A stretch of DNA of 64,000 nucleotides from Allobosea robiniae (GTDB taxonomy: Bacteria > Pseudomonadota > Alphaproteobacteria > Rhizobiales > Beijerinckiaceae). The position numbers and the translations under genes were made by a program. Below are positions 45,339-55,329 of the stretch, piece after piece. The notes under the pieces are model-generated. The model was given only the letters and a program-made list of their open reading frames with translations. It was not told the DNA's origin and did no database searches. The stretch lies in the NCBI RefSeq assembly GCF_900102525.1, contig NZ_FNBZ01000001.1, positions 124,001 through 188,000 on the forward strand. The letters run 5' to 3'. Each line of letters starts with the position of its first letter. Positions within the stretch are counted from its first letter, which is position 1.

Positions 45339-47102
45339 ATGACGATGCCCAACAGAGCTGCCGGGTCGATCGCCGGTTTCGATGCGATCGCGATGGAGGT
45401 CTTCGCCAATCGCCTGCTCTCGATCACCGAGACCATGGCGATCAACATGATGCGCTCGTCCTTCTCGGCGCAGATCAAGGAGCGCCGCGACTTCTCGGTC
45501 GGGCTGTTCGACGGCAAGGGCCGGCTGGTGGCGCAGGGGACGCATATCCCGGTCCATCTCGGCTCGCTGATGGGCGTGGTCGAAGGGTTGCTCAAGCGCT
45601 ACCCGCGTGAGGAGATCCGCCCCGGCGACGCCTTCATCTCCAACGATCCCTATGCCGCCGGCGGCACCCATCTGCCCGATATCGCGGTCGGCACCCCGGT
45701 GTTCCAGGGCGATGAGCTGATCGCCTTCGTGGTCAATATCGGCCATCACACCGATGTCGGCGGCGCGGTGCCGGGCTCGACCTCGCCGACGGCCCGCTCG
45801 ATCTTCGAGGAGGGCCTGCGCCTCCCGGTGATGCGGGTCTGCCGCGAGGGCGAGGTCGACGAGGACCTGCTCAACCTGATCGCGCTGAATTCGCGCCTGC
45901 CGGAGGAGCGCCTGCTCGACCTGCGGGTCCAGATCGCGACCAATGCGCGGGGCTCCGATGCGGCGCTGGAACTGGTTCGCAGGATGGGCGTGGACGGCTT
46001 CAAGGCGCGCATCCATGACCTTCTCGCCTATACGAAACGCCGGCTCGACCTGCGCATCGCCGGGCTCGCGGCAGGAGCGCCCAGCCGCTTCACCGCTTGG
46101 CTCGACGATGACGGCCTGCCCGACGGCGAGATGGTGCCGCTTTGCGCCGCCGTCAGCGTCGAGGACGGCAAGCTCGTGATCGATCTCACCGGCAGCGGAC
46201 CTGAGGCGCGGGGCGCGATCAACATTGCCGAGAACGCGCTCAGAGCCACGGCCTATTACTGCGTCAAGGCGCTGCTCGATCCCGAGCTCATGGCGAATTC
46301 CGGCATGATGGATTCGATCGTGCTCAGGGCGCCGGAAGGCACCATCGTCAATCCGCGTTCGCCGGCGCCGGTGGGCTCGCGCACCATCGCCTGCCAGCGC
46401 CTCGCCGGAGCGATCTTCGGCGCCTTCCAGCCGCTGGTCGATCCGGACACGCGGATCGCCTCGGCCTATGACGTGCTGCCCTCCTTCGGCTTCTCCGGCC
46501 ACCGCCCCGAAAACGGCAGCTTCTATATCTGCGGCGAAACGGTCGGCGGCGGCGGCGGTGGGCGCTGCGACGGCGACGGCATGGACGGGGTCCATGTCCA
46601 TGTCACCAACTCGCTCAACCTGCCGACGGAGGCGATGGAGAACGAATTCCCGCTGCATGTGGAGGAATACACATTGGTCCGGGATTCCGCCGGCTGCGGC
46701 CGCTGGCGCGGCGGCATGGGTATCGCGCGCACGGTGCGGGCGCTGCACGACAGGACCAATCTCGAAGCGCGCTCGGACCGGCACAAGGCCGGTGCGCCCG
46801 GTGCGGAAGGCGGCGGGCATGGCGGCGTGGGCCGCGTCACCCGCAACCCCGGAACGGGACGCGAGCAGGCGCTTCCCTCGAAGATCGCCCAGCTCCTGAT
46901 CGACACCGGAGAGACGGTGCGCATCGCCACGCCGGGCGGTGGCGGCTTCGGGAATCCGGCCGAGCGGCCGGTCGCGCTGATCGCAACCGATCTGCTCAAC
47001 GACATCATGACCGAAGAGCACGCACGGGCCGGATATGGCGATGCGCTGGTCGACCAGGCTCTGACGCTTCTCCGGGAGGGACGCAGGAAGTCGGCCGCGT
47101 AG
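45339..47102 (+). CDS. hyuB: Hydantoinase/oxoprolinase subunit B
   Basis: A 587-residue subunit of the same family. Visible landmarks are VAQGTHIPVHLGSL, NDPYAAGGTHLPDI, the metal-site-like IGHHTDVGG, and the C-terminal glycine-rich GGGGFGNPAERP. The length is normal. GAGGA lies 7 bases before ATG 45339, 10 bases after hyuA. It ends unit B. Confidence 0.92.
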   Translation: MTMPNRAAGSIAGFDAIAMEVFANRLLSITETMAINMMRSSFSAQIKERRDFSVGLFDGKGRLVAQGTHIPVHLGSLMGVVEGLLKRYPREEIRPGDAFISNDPYAAGGTHLPDIAVGTPVFQGDELIAFVVNIGHHTDVGGAVPGSTSPTARSIFEEGLRLPVMRVCREGEVDEDLLNLIALNSRLPEERLLDLRVQIATNARGSDAALELVRRMGVDGFKARIHDLLAYTKRRLDLRIAGLAAGAPSRFTAWLDDDGLPDGEMVPLCAAVSVEDGKLVIDLTGSGPEARGAINIAENALRATAYYCVKALLDPELMANSGMMDSIVLRAPEGTIVNPRSPAPVGSRTIACQRLAGAIFGAFQPLVDPDTRIASAYDVLPSFGFSGHRPENGSFYICGETVGGGGGGRCDGDGMDGVHVHVTNSLNLPTEAMENEFPLHVEEYTLVRDSAGCGRWRGGMGIARTVRALHDRTNLEARSDRHKAGAPGAEGGGHGGVGRVTRNPGTGREQALPSKIAQLLIDTGETVRIATPGGGGFGNPAERPVALIATDLLNDIMTEEHARAGYGDALVDQALTLLREGRRKSAA

Positions 47103-47494
47103 CCGGCCGCGATCGCAGATCTCGCTGCTGCCGCAGGGCTCAGCGGGAAAGGCCGGCGTCTCCAGCGAGTCTCGACGCATGCCGCGAGCGCCCCGGTGCT
47201 CCGGCCACGGGCTTGGCTTCGCTGCGAAATCTATAACTTGAAGAATACAAGCCTAGAAATTTCGACTTGGACTTATAGGCCGAAGATGGGGAGGCTGGCT
47301 CGGGCGCGGTGGAAAGCCTTGTGCAATGCCGCCGATCCAGTCGGCTCGCAGCCTCGGAGGGGCGCTTCGGGCCCACAGGCGGAAAAATGCTCCGCCGATG
47401 TCAACCGGAGCCGGACGGGCTCATCCGCAATGGAATGTTGGTCCTGCAGTTCGGCAGCCATGCAATTCCAACGAAAACAAAAAGGGAGAGGGTT
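47103..47494 (+). promoter_or_regulatory. 392 bp gap with candidate shared operator before unit C
   Basis: No gene is visible. CTATAACTTGAAGAATA at 47231-47247 matches the LysR2/unit B site in 12 of 17 positions, including CTATAACT and AATA at identical spacing. The stretch 47230-47280 is clearly AT-richer than its surroundings. A good Shine-Dalgarno (AAGGGAGAGGG) ends the gap. Confidence 0.5.
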
Positions 47495-49066
47495 ATGGCG
47501 AACAATCGAAGCACGTCGGACGGACGGCATTTCGCGACGGACCGTCGTCAATTCCTGCAGGGTAGTGCCGCGCTCGGTGCCGGCCTGCTCGTTCCCGCAG
47601 CCTTGTCGAAGGCCGCAAACGCAGCCGCCCCCGGTACGATCACCTATGCGTTGTCGGCCTATCCGCCGAACCTGCGCCCGTTCGACTGGTCCGGCCAGGC
47701 GGCGGTGACGGTCAAGGCCCTGCTGTTCCGCGGGCTCCTCTGCTTCGACGAGAAGGGGGCGGTGCAGCCCGAACTCGCCGAATCCTGGGAGCAGCCCGAC
47801 TCCAGGACCTATCGCTTCAAGCTCCGCCCGAACGCGACCTTCCAGAACGGCAAGCCGGTCACCGCCGAAGACGTCAAGGCCTCGTTCGATGCCATCCGCG
47901 GCGAGAAGTCCACGGCCTATGTCCGCCAGGCCTTCCAGGCGGTCGAGACGATCGCAGTCGAGGATCCGAAGACGGTCCGCATCGTGCTCAAGCAGCCGAC
48001 GCCCTCCTTCATCCTGGCGCTGGCCGGACAGATGGCGCCGATCGTCTTCGCCGGAAAGATGGACAATCCCGATGCCATGATCGGCGCCGGCCCCTACAGG
48101 CTGGAAAATTCCGAAAAGGGCGTATCGCTGACCTTCAAGGCGAGGACCGATTTCTACCGGCCCGGCCAGCCCGCGACCGAGACCGTCCGCTTCGTCGCCT
48201 ATCCCGATGACAGCCTGCGCATCGCGGCCCTGAACGCCGGCGACGTCGACATCATCGAATATGTCCCGTGGCAGAGCATGAAGGGCCTCTCGCAGACCAA
48301 GGGGCTGACGCTCCAGAACTCGCTCGGCTCGTTCATGTACGTGGTCTTCAACCTGAAGGAGGGTCCGTTCACCGATCCGAAGGTGCGCCGCGCCGTGGCT
48401 CACGCCGTCAAGCGCGAGGACATCGTCAAGGCGGCCTTCTTCGGCGCCGGCAAGGTCCTGGACGGCGTGCCGCTGCCAGCCGGCTCGCCCTACGCCGTCC
48501 CCGAGCTCGAGCATCTCTGGCCCTATGATCCCGACCGCGCCCGGAGCCTGCTGAAGGAGGCCGGCGCCCAGAACGTCCAGGCGACGCTGCTGGCGACCAG
48601 CACCTACGGCTTCCACAAGGACATCGCCGAGATCATGCAGCAGCATCTGGCGGCTGTCGGCATGCAGGTGAAGCTCAGCTTGCCGGAATGGGGCGTCCGG
48701 GTCAGCCAGGGCAATGAGGGGCGCTATCATTTCGCCGTCAATGGCGGTGGGCCGGACCTCGGCGATCCCGATGATCTGACCGCCTTCTTCGGCTCCGGCT
48801 CCGATTCCTATCGCCGTTCCTTCGGCCTGTCGGACCCCAAGCTCGACGAATTGCTGAACAGGGGCCGCCACGAGAGCGACACCGCCACCCGCGTGAAGAT
48901 CTATGCGGAGCTGCAGCGTGCGGTCGCCGACAGCGTTCCCGTCACCTTCCTCAATTTCCGGGCGCAGGGCTGGGGCGTGCGCGACCGGGTCAAGGGCTTC
49001 AAGGTGCTGTCGGACCAGATGAACAATCAGGTCGGCATGGCCTTCGACACCGCCTCGGTCAGCTGA
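47495..49066 (+). CDS. Peptide-type ABC transporter binding protein (SBP_bac_5)
   Basis: A 523-residue exported binding protein with a Tat signal (TDRRQFLQGSAALGAG). The family 5 body shows segments such as FRLRPNATF-type RFKLRPNATFQNGKPVTAEDV and VRRAVAHAVKREDIV. Family 5 proteins bind peptides, nickel, opines or sugars. The Tat signal suggests folding before export. The shorter start at ATG 47495 is supported by AAGGGAGAGGG; the frame is open from 47309. Confidence 0.92.
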   Translation: MANNRSTSDGRHFATDRRQFLQGSAALGAGLLVPAALSKAANAAAPGTITYALSAYPPNLRPFDWSGQAAVTVKALLFRGLLCFDEKGAVQPELAESWEQPDSRTYRFKLRPNATFQNGKPVTAEDVKASFDAIRGEKSTAYVRQAFQAVETIAVEDPKTVRIVLKQPTPSFILALAGQMAPIVFAGKMDNPDAMIGAGPYRLENSEKGVSLTFKARTDFYRPGQPATETVRFVAYPDDSLRIAALNAGDVDIIEYVPWQSMKGLSQTKGLTLQNSLGSFMYVVFNLKEGPFTDPKVRRAVAHAVKREDIVKAAFFGAGKVLDGVPLPAGSPYAVPELEHLWPYDPDRARSLLKEAGAQNVQATLLATSTYGFHKDIAEIMQQHLAAVGMQVKLSLPEWGVRVSQGNEGRYHFAVNGGGPDLGDPDDLTAFFGSGSDSYRRSFGLSDPKLDELLNRGRHESDTATRVKIYAELQRAVADSVPVTFLNFRAQGWGVRDRVKGFKVLSDQMNNQVGMAFDTASVS

Positions 49067-49092
49067 GCGGGCAGAGGGCACAGAGCCGCATC

Positions 49093-50046
49093 ATGCTCGC
49101 TTACATTGTGAAAAGGTGCGCGGTGGCCGCCGTGATGATCTTCATGGTCGCCACCGCCGTGTTCATGATCCTGCATGTCGTGCCGGGTGATCCGGTCGAG
49201 GTCATGCTTTCGGCCGATGGCGGCAAGCCCGACCCCGCCGTCGCGGCCGAACTGCGCACGCGCCTCGGCCTCGACCGCCCGCTCGCGGAGCAGTATGCGA
49301 GCTATCTGTCGCGCCTGGCGCGCGGCGATCTCGGCAGGAGCTTCCTCGACAACGAGCCGGTCCTGAAGAACATCGCGCAGCGCCTGCCGCGCACGCTCGA
49401 ATTGATCGGCGCGGCGACGATCCTGTCCCTGCTCGTGGGAATCCCGCTCGGCGTGCTGGCCGCACGCAACCGGGGTCGCGGGATCGACCGGGTGCTGGGC
49501 ACCGCGACGAGCCTCGCCTTGTCGGTGCCGACCTTCGTGCTCGGCACCCTGTTCATCCTGGTGTTCGCGCTGCTGCTGCGCATCGCGCCGGCCGGCGGAT
49601 TCGTGCCGTTCAGCCAATCCCCGGCGACGCATCTCACGCTGCTGTTGATGCCGGCGACAGCGGTCGCCGTCGGATTGTCGGCGATCATCATCCGCATGAC
49701 GCGCTCGACCGTGCTCGACGTGCTCCAGCAGGACTGGGTGCGCACGGCGCGGGCGAAGGGCCTGCGGGAACCGCGCGTCCTGCGCCGCCACGTCGTGCGC
49801 AATGCACTGGGGCCCGTCCTGACGGTGACCGGCCTCCAGATGGGCTCGATGCTCGGCGGCACCGTGCTCGTCGAGTTCATCTTCAACTGGCCGGGCATGA
49901 GCGGCTTCCTCGTCAGGGCCGTCGAGCACCGGGACTATCCCGAGGTCCAGGGGGTGGTGCTCGTCACGGCGACGCTCTTCATCCTGCTCAATCTCGTCGT
50001 CGACGTGCTTTATTCGGTTCTCGATCCGCAGGTGCGCGCGTCATGA
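49093..50046 (+). CDS. Peptide-type ABC transporter permease, DppB-like
   Basis: A 317-residue permease with an N-terminal segment (AAVMIFMVATAVFMILHVVPGDP), which carries the DppB-type PGDP motif, and the EAA-type loop RTARAKGLREPRVLRRHVVRNAL, identified by ARAKGL. Six hydrophobic segments are visible. It overlaps the following fusion gene by four bases (ATGA). It pairs with the permease domain of that fusion. Confidence 0.94.
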   Translation: MLAYIVKRCAVAAVMIFMVATAVFMILHVVPGDPVEVMLSADGGKPDPAVAAELRTRLGLDRPLAEQYASYLSRLARGDLGRSFLDNEPVLKNIAQRLPRTLELIGAATILSLLVGIPLGVLAARNRGRGIDRVLGTATSLALSVPTFVLGTLFILVFALLLRIAPAGGFVPFSQSPATHLTLLLMPATAVAVGLSAIIIRMTRSTVLDVLQQDWVRTARAKGLREPRVLRRHVVRNALGPVLTVTGLQMGSMLGGTVLVEFIFNWPGMSGFLVRAVEHRDYPEVQGVVLVTATLFILLNLVVDVLYSVLDPQVRAS

Positions 50047-52796
50047 ACGGCTTGCTCACCCTGTGGCGGAATCCCAAGGCGCGCCATCTCGCGCCGTCGC
50101 TGATCGCGCTTTTCATCCTGATCCTGATCGCCGTCCTGGCGCCGGTGATCGCTCCCTACGACCCCCTGACCCTGGATATCGGCGGGCGGCTGGCACCGCC
50201 CTCGGTCGAACATTGGTTGGGGCAGGACGAGTTCGGCCGCGACGTCCTGAGCCGGCTGCTCTACGGCGCGCAGGTCTCGCTCAGCGTTGCTCTCGCGACC
50301 GGCGCGGTGGCGGCCCTCGTCGGCGTCAGCGCCGGCATGATCGGCGGCTATTTCGGCGGCATCGCCGAGGTGCTCACCGTCCGCACGGCAGAGTTTATGC
50401 TGTCCTTCCCGCCGATCCTGCTGGCCCTGCTCGTCATCGCCCTGACCGGCCCTGGCACGGCGACGCTGATCGTCACGCTCTCGGTCTTCTATGCGCCGGA
50501 ATTCGCCCGGATCGCCTATGGCGAGGTCCGCGCCGTCAGGCAGAAGGAATATGTCGAGGCGATGCGCGCCATCGGCGCGGGCCCGTCGCGCATCCTGCGG
50601 CGGACGATCCTCCCCAACATCGCCGCGCCGCTCTTCGTGCAGTTCTCGCTGGTCGTCGCCTCGGCGATCGTGGTCGAGTCCGGACTGAGCTTCCTCGGGC
50701 TCGGCATCGTGCCGCCGACGCCGTCCTGGGGCCTGATGATCCGCGGTGCGCGCGCCTATCTGGAGATCAATCCGCTCGGCCTGGTCTGGCCCTGCGCCGC
50801 GCTGGTGACGACGATCTTCATCGTCAACGCTCTCTGCGACGCGGTGCGCGACGTGTTCGATCCGCGCACGACCAAGCTGAAGGGCCTGCCCGAGGCCAAG
50901 GAAGGCACGGGCGGCCTGCAGGGTCGCAACGACGTCCGCCTTCCCGAGGGCGTCCAGCTCTCCGTGGCGGGGTTGCGGACCGAGTTCGCCACGCCGAACG
51001 GCGCCGTGGCCGCAGTGAAGGACATCTCCTTCGATCTCAGGCGCGGCGAGACGCTGGCGGTGGTCGGCGAATCCGGTTCCGGCAAATCGGTCACCAGCCT
51101 GTCGATCATGGGGCTGCTGCCGAAGGGCGTCGCGCGGGTCACCGGCGGGCGGATCGCCTTCGCGGCGAAATCGGGCCAGACCTACGACCTGGCCGACCTC
51201 CCGGACGAGACGGCCTGCTCGCTGCGCGGCAGCGATATCGCGATGATCTTCCAGGAGCCGATGACCAGCCTCAACCCGGTCTACCGGATCGGCGACCAGA
51301 TCGCCGAGGCCATCCTGGCGCATCGGGATTGCTCGCAGGCGGAAGCGCGCAGGCTCGCCCTGGAGATGCTGCGCAAGGTCCGCATCTCGGACCCGGAGCG
51401 CCGCCTCGACCAGTTCCCCTTCGAATTGTCGGGAGGCATGCGCCAGCGCGTGATGATCGCGCTCGCCTTGGCCTGCAAGCCGAAGCTCCTGATCGCCGAC
51501 GAGCCGACCACGGCGCTCGACGTCACGATCCAGGCGCAGATCCTCGAACTCATCAAGGATCTCCAGAAGGAAGAGGGCATGGCGATCCTCTTCGTCACCC
51601 ACGACATGGGCGTGGTTGCCGAGATCGCCGACCGGACCGTCGTCATGTTCAATGGCGAGGCGGTCGAAGCCGGGACCACCGCCGAGATCTTCCGGCGGCC
51701 GCAGCATCCCTACACCAAGGCGCTGCTCGCCGCGGTGCCGAAGCTCGGCGCCATGAACGGCCGCGAACGGCCGATGCGCTTCCCGATCGTGGATCGCAGC
51801 ACCGGCACGTCTGATATTCCGACGGAGGTTCCAGACACCGTCAGGGACCAGGAGCGCCCTCTCCTTCAGGTCAGCAATCTGACGACGCGCTTCCCGATCC
51901 GCTCCGCCATTCGCGGCCGGATCACGGGGCGTGTGCACGCGGTCGAGAACGTCTCCTTCGACCTCCGCGCGGGCGAGACCCTGGCGCTGGTCGGGGAATC
52001 CGGCTGCGGCAAGTCGACCACGGGCCGCTCCCTGCTGCGGCTGGTCGAGCCGGAATCCGGCTCGATCCTGCTCGACGGCGTGGACATGCTAAAGCTGGGC
52101 GCCGACGAACTGCGCGAACAGCGCCGGCGCATCCAAATGATCTTCCAGGACCCGTTCGGCAGCCTCAACCCGCGCGAGACAGTCGGCAGGGCGATCGCCG
52201 AGCCGCTCGTCATCCACGGCCTCGCCACGCCGGCCAAGGCCCGGGACAAGGTCGCGGACCTGCTGGAGCGGGTCGGGCTGCAGGCCGACATGGCCCGCCG
52301 CTATCCTCACGAATTCTCGGGAGGGCAACGCCAGCGCATCTGCATCGCCCGCGCATTGGCGCTCGAACCGCGCCTGATCGTCGCCGACGAATCCGTTTCG
52401 GCGCTGGATGTGTCGGTCAAGGCGCAGGTGGTGAACCTGATGCTCGACCTGCAGGCCCAGATGGGGCTGAGCTACGTGTTCATCTCGCATGACATGGCGG
52501 TGGTGGAGCGTGTCAGCCACCGTGTGGCGGTGATGTATCTCGGCGAGATCGTCGAGATCGGCCCCCGTGCCGCGATCTTCGGCAATCCCCAGCATCCCTA
52601 TACGAAACGGCTGCTCGCCGCGGTGCCGGTCGCGGACCCGGAGCGCCGCCACCAGCCCCGGCTCGTCTCCAACGCCGAGATCAGAAGCCCGATCAGGCCG
52701 GCCGATTTCGAACCTCCGATCCGCCAGTACCGGACAGTCTCGCCCGGGCACTCGGTCATGATCTGGGGAGACGAGTGGGCGCGCGACGCAACATAG
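50043..52796 (+). CDS. Fused ABC permease (DppC-like) plus two ATPases (DppD- and DppF-like)
   Basis: A 917-residue protein that joins three normally separate subunits. Residues 1-277 are a complete DppC-type permease (HWLGQDEFGRDVLSRLLYG near 57-75, EAA loop EAMRAIGAGPSRILRRTILP near 172-191). Residues about 303-570 are ATPase 1 (Walker A GESGSGKS 342-349, signature LSGGMRQR 462-469, Walker B LLIADEPTTALD). Residues about 606-880 are ATPase 2 (Walker A GESGCGKS 651-658, signature FSGGQRQR, Walker B LIVADESVSALD). No stop or frameshift interrupts it. Both ATPases keep the HPYTK motif of oligopeptide ATPases. Unit C therefore needs only three polypeptides. Confidence 0.93.
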   Translation: MNGLLTLWRNPKARHLAPSLIALFILILIAVLAPVIAPYDPLTLDIGGRLAPPSVEHWLGQDEFGRDVLSRLLYGAQVSLSVALATGAVAALVGVSAGMIGGYFGGIAEVLTVRTAEFMLSFPPILLALLVIALTGPGTATLIVTLSVFYAPEFARIAYGEVRAVRQKEYVEAMRAIGAGPSRILRRTILPNIAAPLFVQFSLVVASAIVVESGLSFLGLGIVPPTPSWGLMIRGARAYLEINPLGLVWPCAALVTTIFIVNALCDAVRDVFDPRTTKLKGLPEAKEGTGGLQGRNDVRLPEGVQLSVAGLRTEFATPNGAVAAVKDISFDLRRGETLAVVGESGSGKSVTSLSIMGLLPKGVARVTGGRIAFAAKSGQTYDLADLPDETACSLRGSDIAMIFQEPMTSLNPVYRIGDQIAEAILAHRDCSQAEARRLALEMLRKVRISDPERRLDQFPFELSGGMRQRVMIALALACKPKLLIADEPTTALDVTIQAQILELIKDLQKEEGMAILFVTHDMGVVAEIADRTVVMFNGEAVEAGTTAEIFRRPQHPYTKALLAAVPKLGAMNGRERPMRFPIVDRSTGTSDIPTEVPDTVRDQERPLLQVSNLTTRFPIRSAIRGRITGRVHAVENVSFDLRAGETLALVGESGCGKSTTGRSLLRLVEPESGSILLDGVDMLKLGADELREQRRRIQMIFQDPFGSLNPRETVGRAIAEPLVIHGLATPAKARDKVADLLERVGLQADMARRYPHEFSGGQRQRICIARALALEPRLIVADESVSALDVSVKAQVVNLMLDLQAQMGLSYVFISHDMAVVERVSHRVAVMYLGEIVEIGPRAAIFGNPQHPYTKRLLAAVPVADPERRHQPRLVSNAEIRSPIRPADFEPPIRQYRTVSPGHSVMIWGDEWARDAT

Positions 52797-52894
52797 TTGC
52801 TCCGGCCCCGCTCGTCGCAGGAGCCATCCTGTCCGGCTTCAACGCGTTAGAGCGTGCCCCAACGCAATTTGGGGGGCGCCTGGAGTGACCCCAA

Positions 52895-54463
52895 TCACTC
52901 CCACTCGATCGTGCCGGGCGGCTTGCTCGTCACGTCGTAGACGACGCGGTTGATGCCCTTGACCTCGTTGATGATCCGGGTCGCGGCGCGGCCGAGGAAG
53001 TTCATGTCGAAGGGATAGAAATCCGCCGTCATGCCGTCGACCGAGGTCACGGCGCGCAGCGCGCAGACATGGTCATAGGTGCGGTAATCGCCCATCACGC
53101 CGACGGTGCGCACCGGCAGCAGCACGGCGAAGGCCTGCCAGATCACGTCGTAGAGGCCGGCCTTGCGGATCTCGTCGAGATAGATCGCATCCGCCTTGCG
53201 CAGGATGTCGAGCTTCTCCTTGGTGATCTCGCCAGGGCAGCGGATGGCGAGGCCCGGCCCCGGGAAGGGATGGCGGCCGACGAAGGCCTCGGGCAGGCCG
53301 AGCTCGCGGCCGAGCACGCGAACCTCGTCCTTGAACAGCTCGCGCAGCGGCTCGACGAGCTTCATCTTCATGCGCTCGGGCAGGCCGCCGACATTGTGGT
53401 GGCTCTTGATCGTCACGGAGGGGCCGCCGGAAAAGGAGACGCTCTCGATCACGTCGGGATAGAGCGTGCCCTGCGCCAGAAAATCGGCGCCGCCGAGCTT
53501 GGCGGCTTCGGCATCGAAGACATCGATGAAGAGCCGGCCGATGGTCTTGCGCTTGGCTTCCGGATCGGCGCCGCACTTGGCAAGTTCGGAGAGAAAAAGC
53601 TCTTCGGCTTCAACATGGACCAGCGGGATGTTGTAGTGATCCCTGAACAGGCGGACGACCTCCTCGGCCTCATTCATCCGCATCAGGCCATGGTCGACGA
53701 AAACACAGGTGAGCTGGTCGCCGATCGCCTCGTGGATCAGCACCGCCGCCACGGCGGAATCGACGCCACCGGAGAGCCCGCAGATGACGCGGCCGGTTCC
53801 GACCTGCTCCTTGATCTTCTTCTGCATCTCGGAGCGATAGGCCGACATGCTCCAATCCGGCTTGCAGCCGCAGATATCGACGACGAAGTTGCGCAGCAGC
53901 TTGCCGCCATCGGGGGTATGGACCACCTCGGGGTGGAACATCGTTGTGTAGAAGCGGCGCGCTTCGTCGCTCGCCACGGCATAGGGGGCGTTCTCGGAGG
54001 TCGCCTTGACGGTGAAACCGGCCGGGAGTTGCGTGACCCGGTCGCCATGGCTCATCCAGACCGGATAGCGGCCGCCCTGCTCCCAGACACCTTCGAACAG
54101 CGCCGAGGGCGTGACGATCTCGACATCGGCGCGGCCGAATTCGGCAGCGTGCCCACCCTCGACCTTGCCGCCGAGCTGATGCGCCATGGTCTGCTGGCCG
54201 TAGCAGATGCCCATCAGCGGGATATTGGCCGAGAAGACCGCTTCGGGAGCGCGCGGGCTACCCTCGTCCGGCACCGAGGCCGGGCCTCCCGAGAAGATGA
54301 CGCCCTTCGGCTTCATGCGGGCAAAGGCCTCGGAAGCGGACTGGAACGGGGCGATCTCGCAATAGACGCCGATCTCGCGGATGCGCCGCGCGATGAGCTG
54401 CGTCACCTGCGAGCCGAAATCGATGATGAGGATGGAGTCGTGATGGGGCTGAGCGCTCGTCAT
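52895..54463 (-). CDS. guaA: GMP synthase (glutamine-hydrolysing)
   Basis: A 522-residue purine enzyme that converts XMP to GMP. The N-terminal class I amidotransferase domain has Cys87 (GICYGQQ), His178 and Glu180 (FHPEV). The ATP pyrophosphatase domain has the P-loop SGGVDSA at 231-237. The C-terminal dimerisation domain ends in the conserved KPPGTIEWE. Length and ends are standard. It is convergent with unit C. Confidence 0.98.
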   Translation of the reverse strand: MTSAQPHHDSILIIDFGSQVTQLIARRIREIGVYCEIAPFQSASEAFARMKPKGVIFSGGPASVPDEGSPRAPEAVFSANIPLMGICYGQQTMAHQLGGKVEGGHAAEFGRADVEIVTPSALFEGVWEQGGRYPVWMSHGDRVTQLPAGFTVKATSENAPYAVASDEARRFYTTMFHPEVVHTPDGGKLLRNFVVDICGCKPDWSMSAYRSEMQKKIKEQVGTGRVICGLSGGVDSAVAAVLIHEAIGDQLTCVFVDHGLMRMNEAEEVVRLFRDHYNIPLVHVEAEELFLSELAKCGADPEAKRKTIGRLFIDVFDAEAAKLGGADFLAQGTLYPDVIESVSFSGGPSVTIKSHHNVGGLPERMKMKLVEPLRELFKDEVRVLGRELGLPEAFVGRHPFPGPGLAIRCPGEITKEKLDILRKADAIYLDEIRKAGLYDVIWQAFAVLLPVRTVGVMGDYRTYDHVCALRAVTSVDGMTADFYPFDMNFLGRAATRIINEVKGINRVVYDVTSKPPGTIEWE

Positions 54464-54532
54464 CGCGTTCCGTTAATGGATCGCGCGGGCGCGCGCAACG
54501 GGGCCGCGCCCGAACGCATGGCGGCCCTACCG

Positions 54533-55219
54533 CTAGGCCTTGGCGGCATCCTCGATCAGGTCAGAAATCTCGGCCGGGCGCGAGGCGAGCGAGGCGTGGC
54601 TGGCGTCGAGCCTCAGGGTCTTCTGCGGACGCATGCGCTGCGCCATCATGATCTGGTTTTCGGGCGCGATCATCCGGTCGGCGCTGGAGATCTGATACCA
54701 GTTCGGCTTCTTCTTCCAGGCCGGGGCCGTCACGGCGTCGCCGAAGGTCGAGCCGAGCGGCGCCTTCTGCGCGATCGCCATCACCAGGGCTTCGTCGGTC
54801 GACAGGTCCTGACAGAAACTCTCCCGGAACTTGTCCGGCTTGATCCAGAGATAGCCGTCGCTATCCGGTGCGATGTTAGGGAAGGCCTGCGGCGGCCTGG
54901 CCTGGCTGATACCGCCGGCGCTTTCCCCGGCATCGGGCGCGAAGGCCGCAATGAAGACCAGCGCCTTGACGTTCGGCAGGTCACCCATCTCGGTGATGAC
55001 CTTGCCGCCATAGGAATGGCCGACGAGCACGACAGGGCCTGCGATCTGCCGCACCATCTTGCGGGTGCGCTCGGCATCATCCGCCAGCGAGGTCAGCGGA
55101 TTCTCGACGGCGTGAAGATCGGCATGGCCGCGCCGCGACAATTCGAGAATGACCTTCGACCAGTGGGCGGCCCCGCCCCAGAAGCCATGAACCAGAACGA
55201 TTGCGGGCTTGTCGGACAT
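54533..55219 (-). CDS. Alpha/beta hydrolase (EstC/salicylate esterase-like)
   Basis: A 228-residue cytosolic hydrolase. The oxyanion motif is VLVHGFWGGAAHW, the nucleophile elbow GHSYGG, and the late catalytic His is in LDASHASLASRP. The pattern resembles the small plant-MES/EstC-like hydrolases that act on esters; the substrate is unknown. ATG 55219 is the natural start; the frame extends five codons further. It lies between the rsmB-like gene and guaA on the same strand. Confidence 0.88.
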   Translation of the reverse strand: MSDKPAIVLVHGFWGGAAHWSKVILELSRRGHADLHAVENPLTSLADDAERTRKMVRQIAGPVVLVGHSYGGKVITEMGDLPNVKALVFIAAFAPDAGESAGGISQARPPQAFPNIAPDSDGYLWIKPDKFRESFCQDLSTDEALVMAIAQKAPLGSTFGDAVTAPAWKKKPNWYQISSADRMIAPENQIMMAQRMRPQKTLRLDASHASLASRPAEISDLIEDAAKA

Positions 55220-55329
55220 GCCACGATCTCCCATCGCAGCCGGTCAAGGGCTCCGGCTGAACACGTCGCCGAATGGAAACCTCGCAGAGTTTCAGCGCAG
55301 TGTCGATGCGGAAGCGCAGCCGCTAACGC

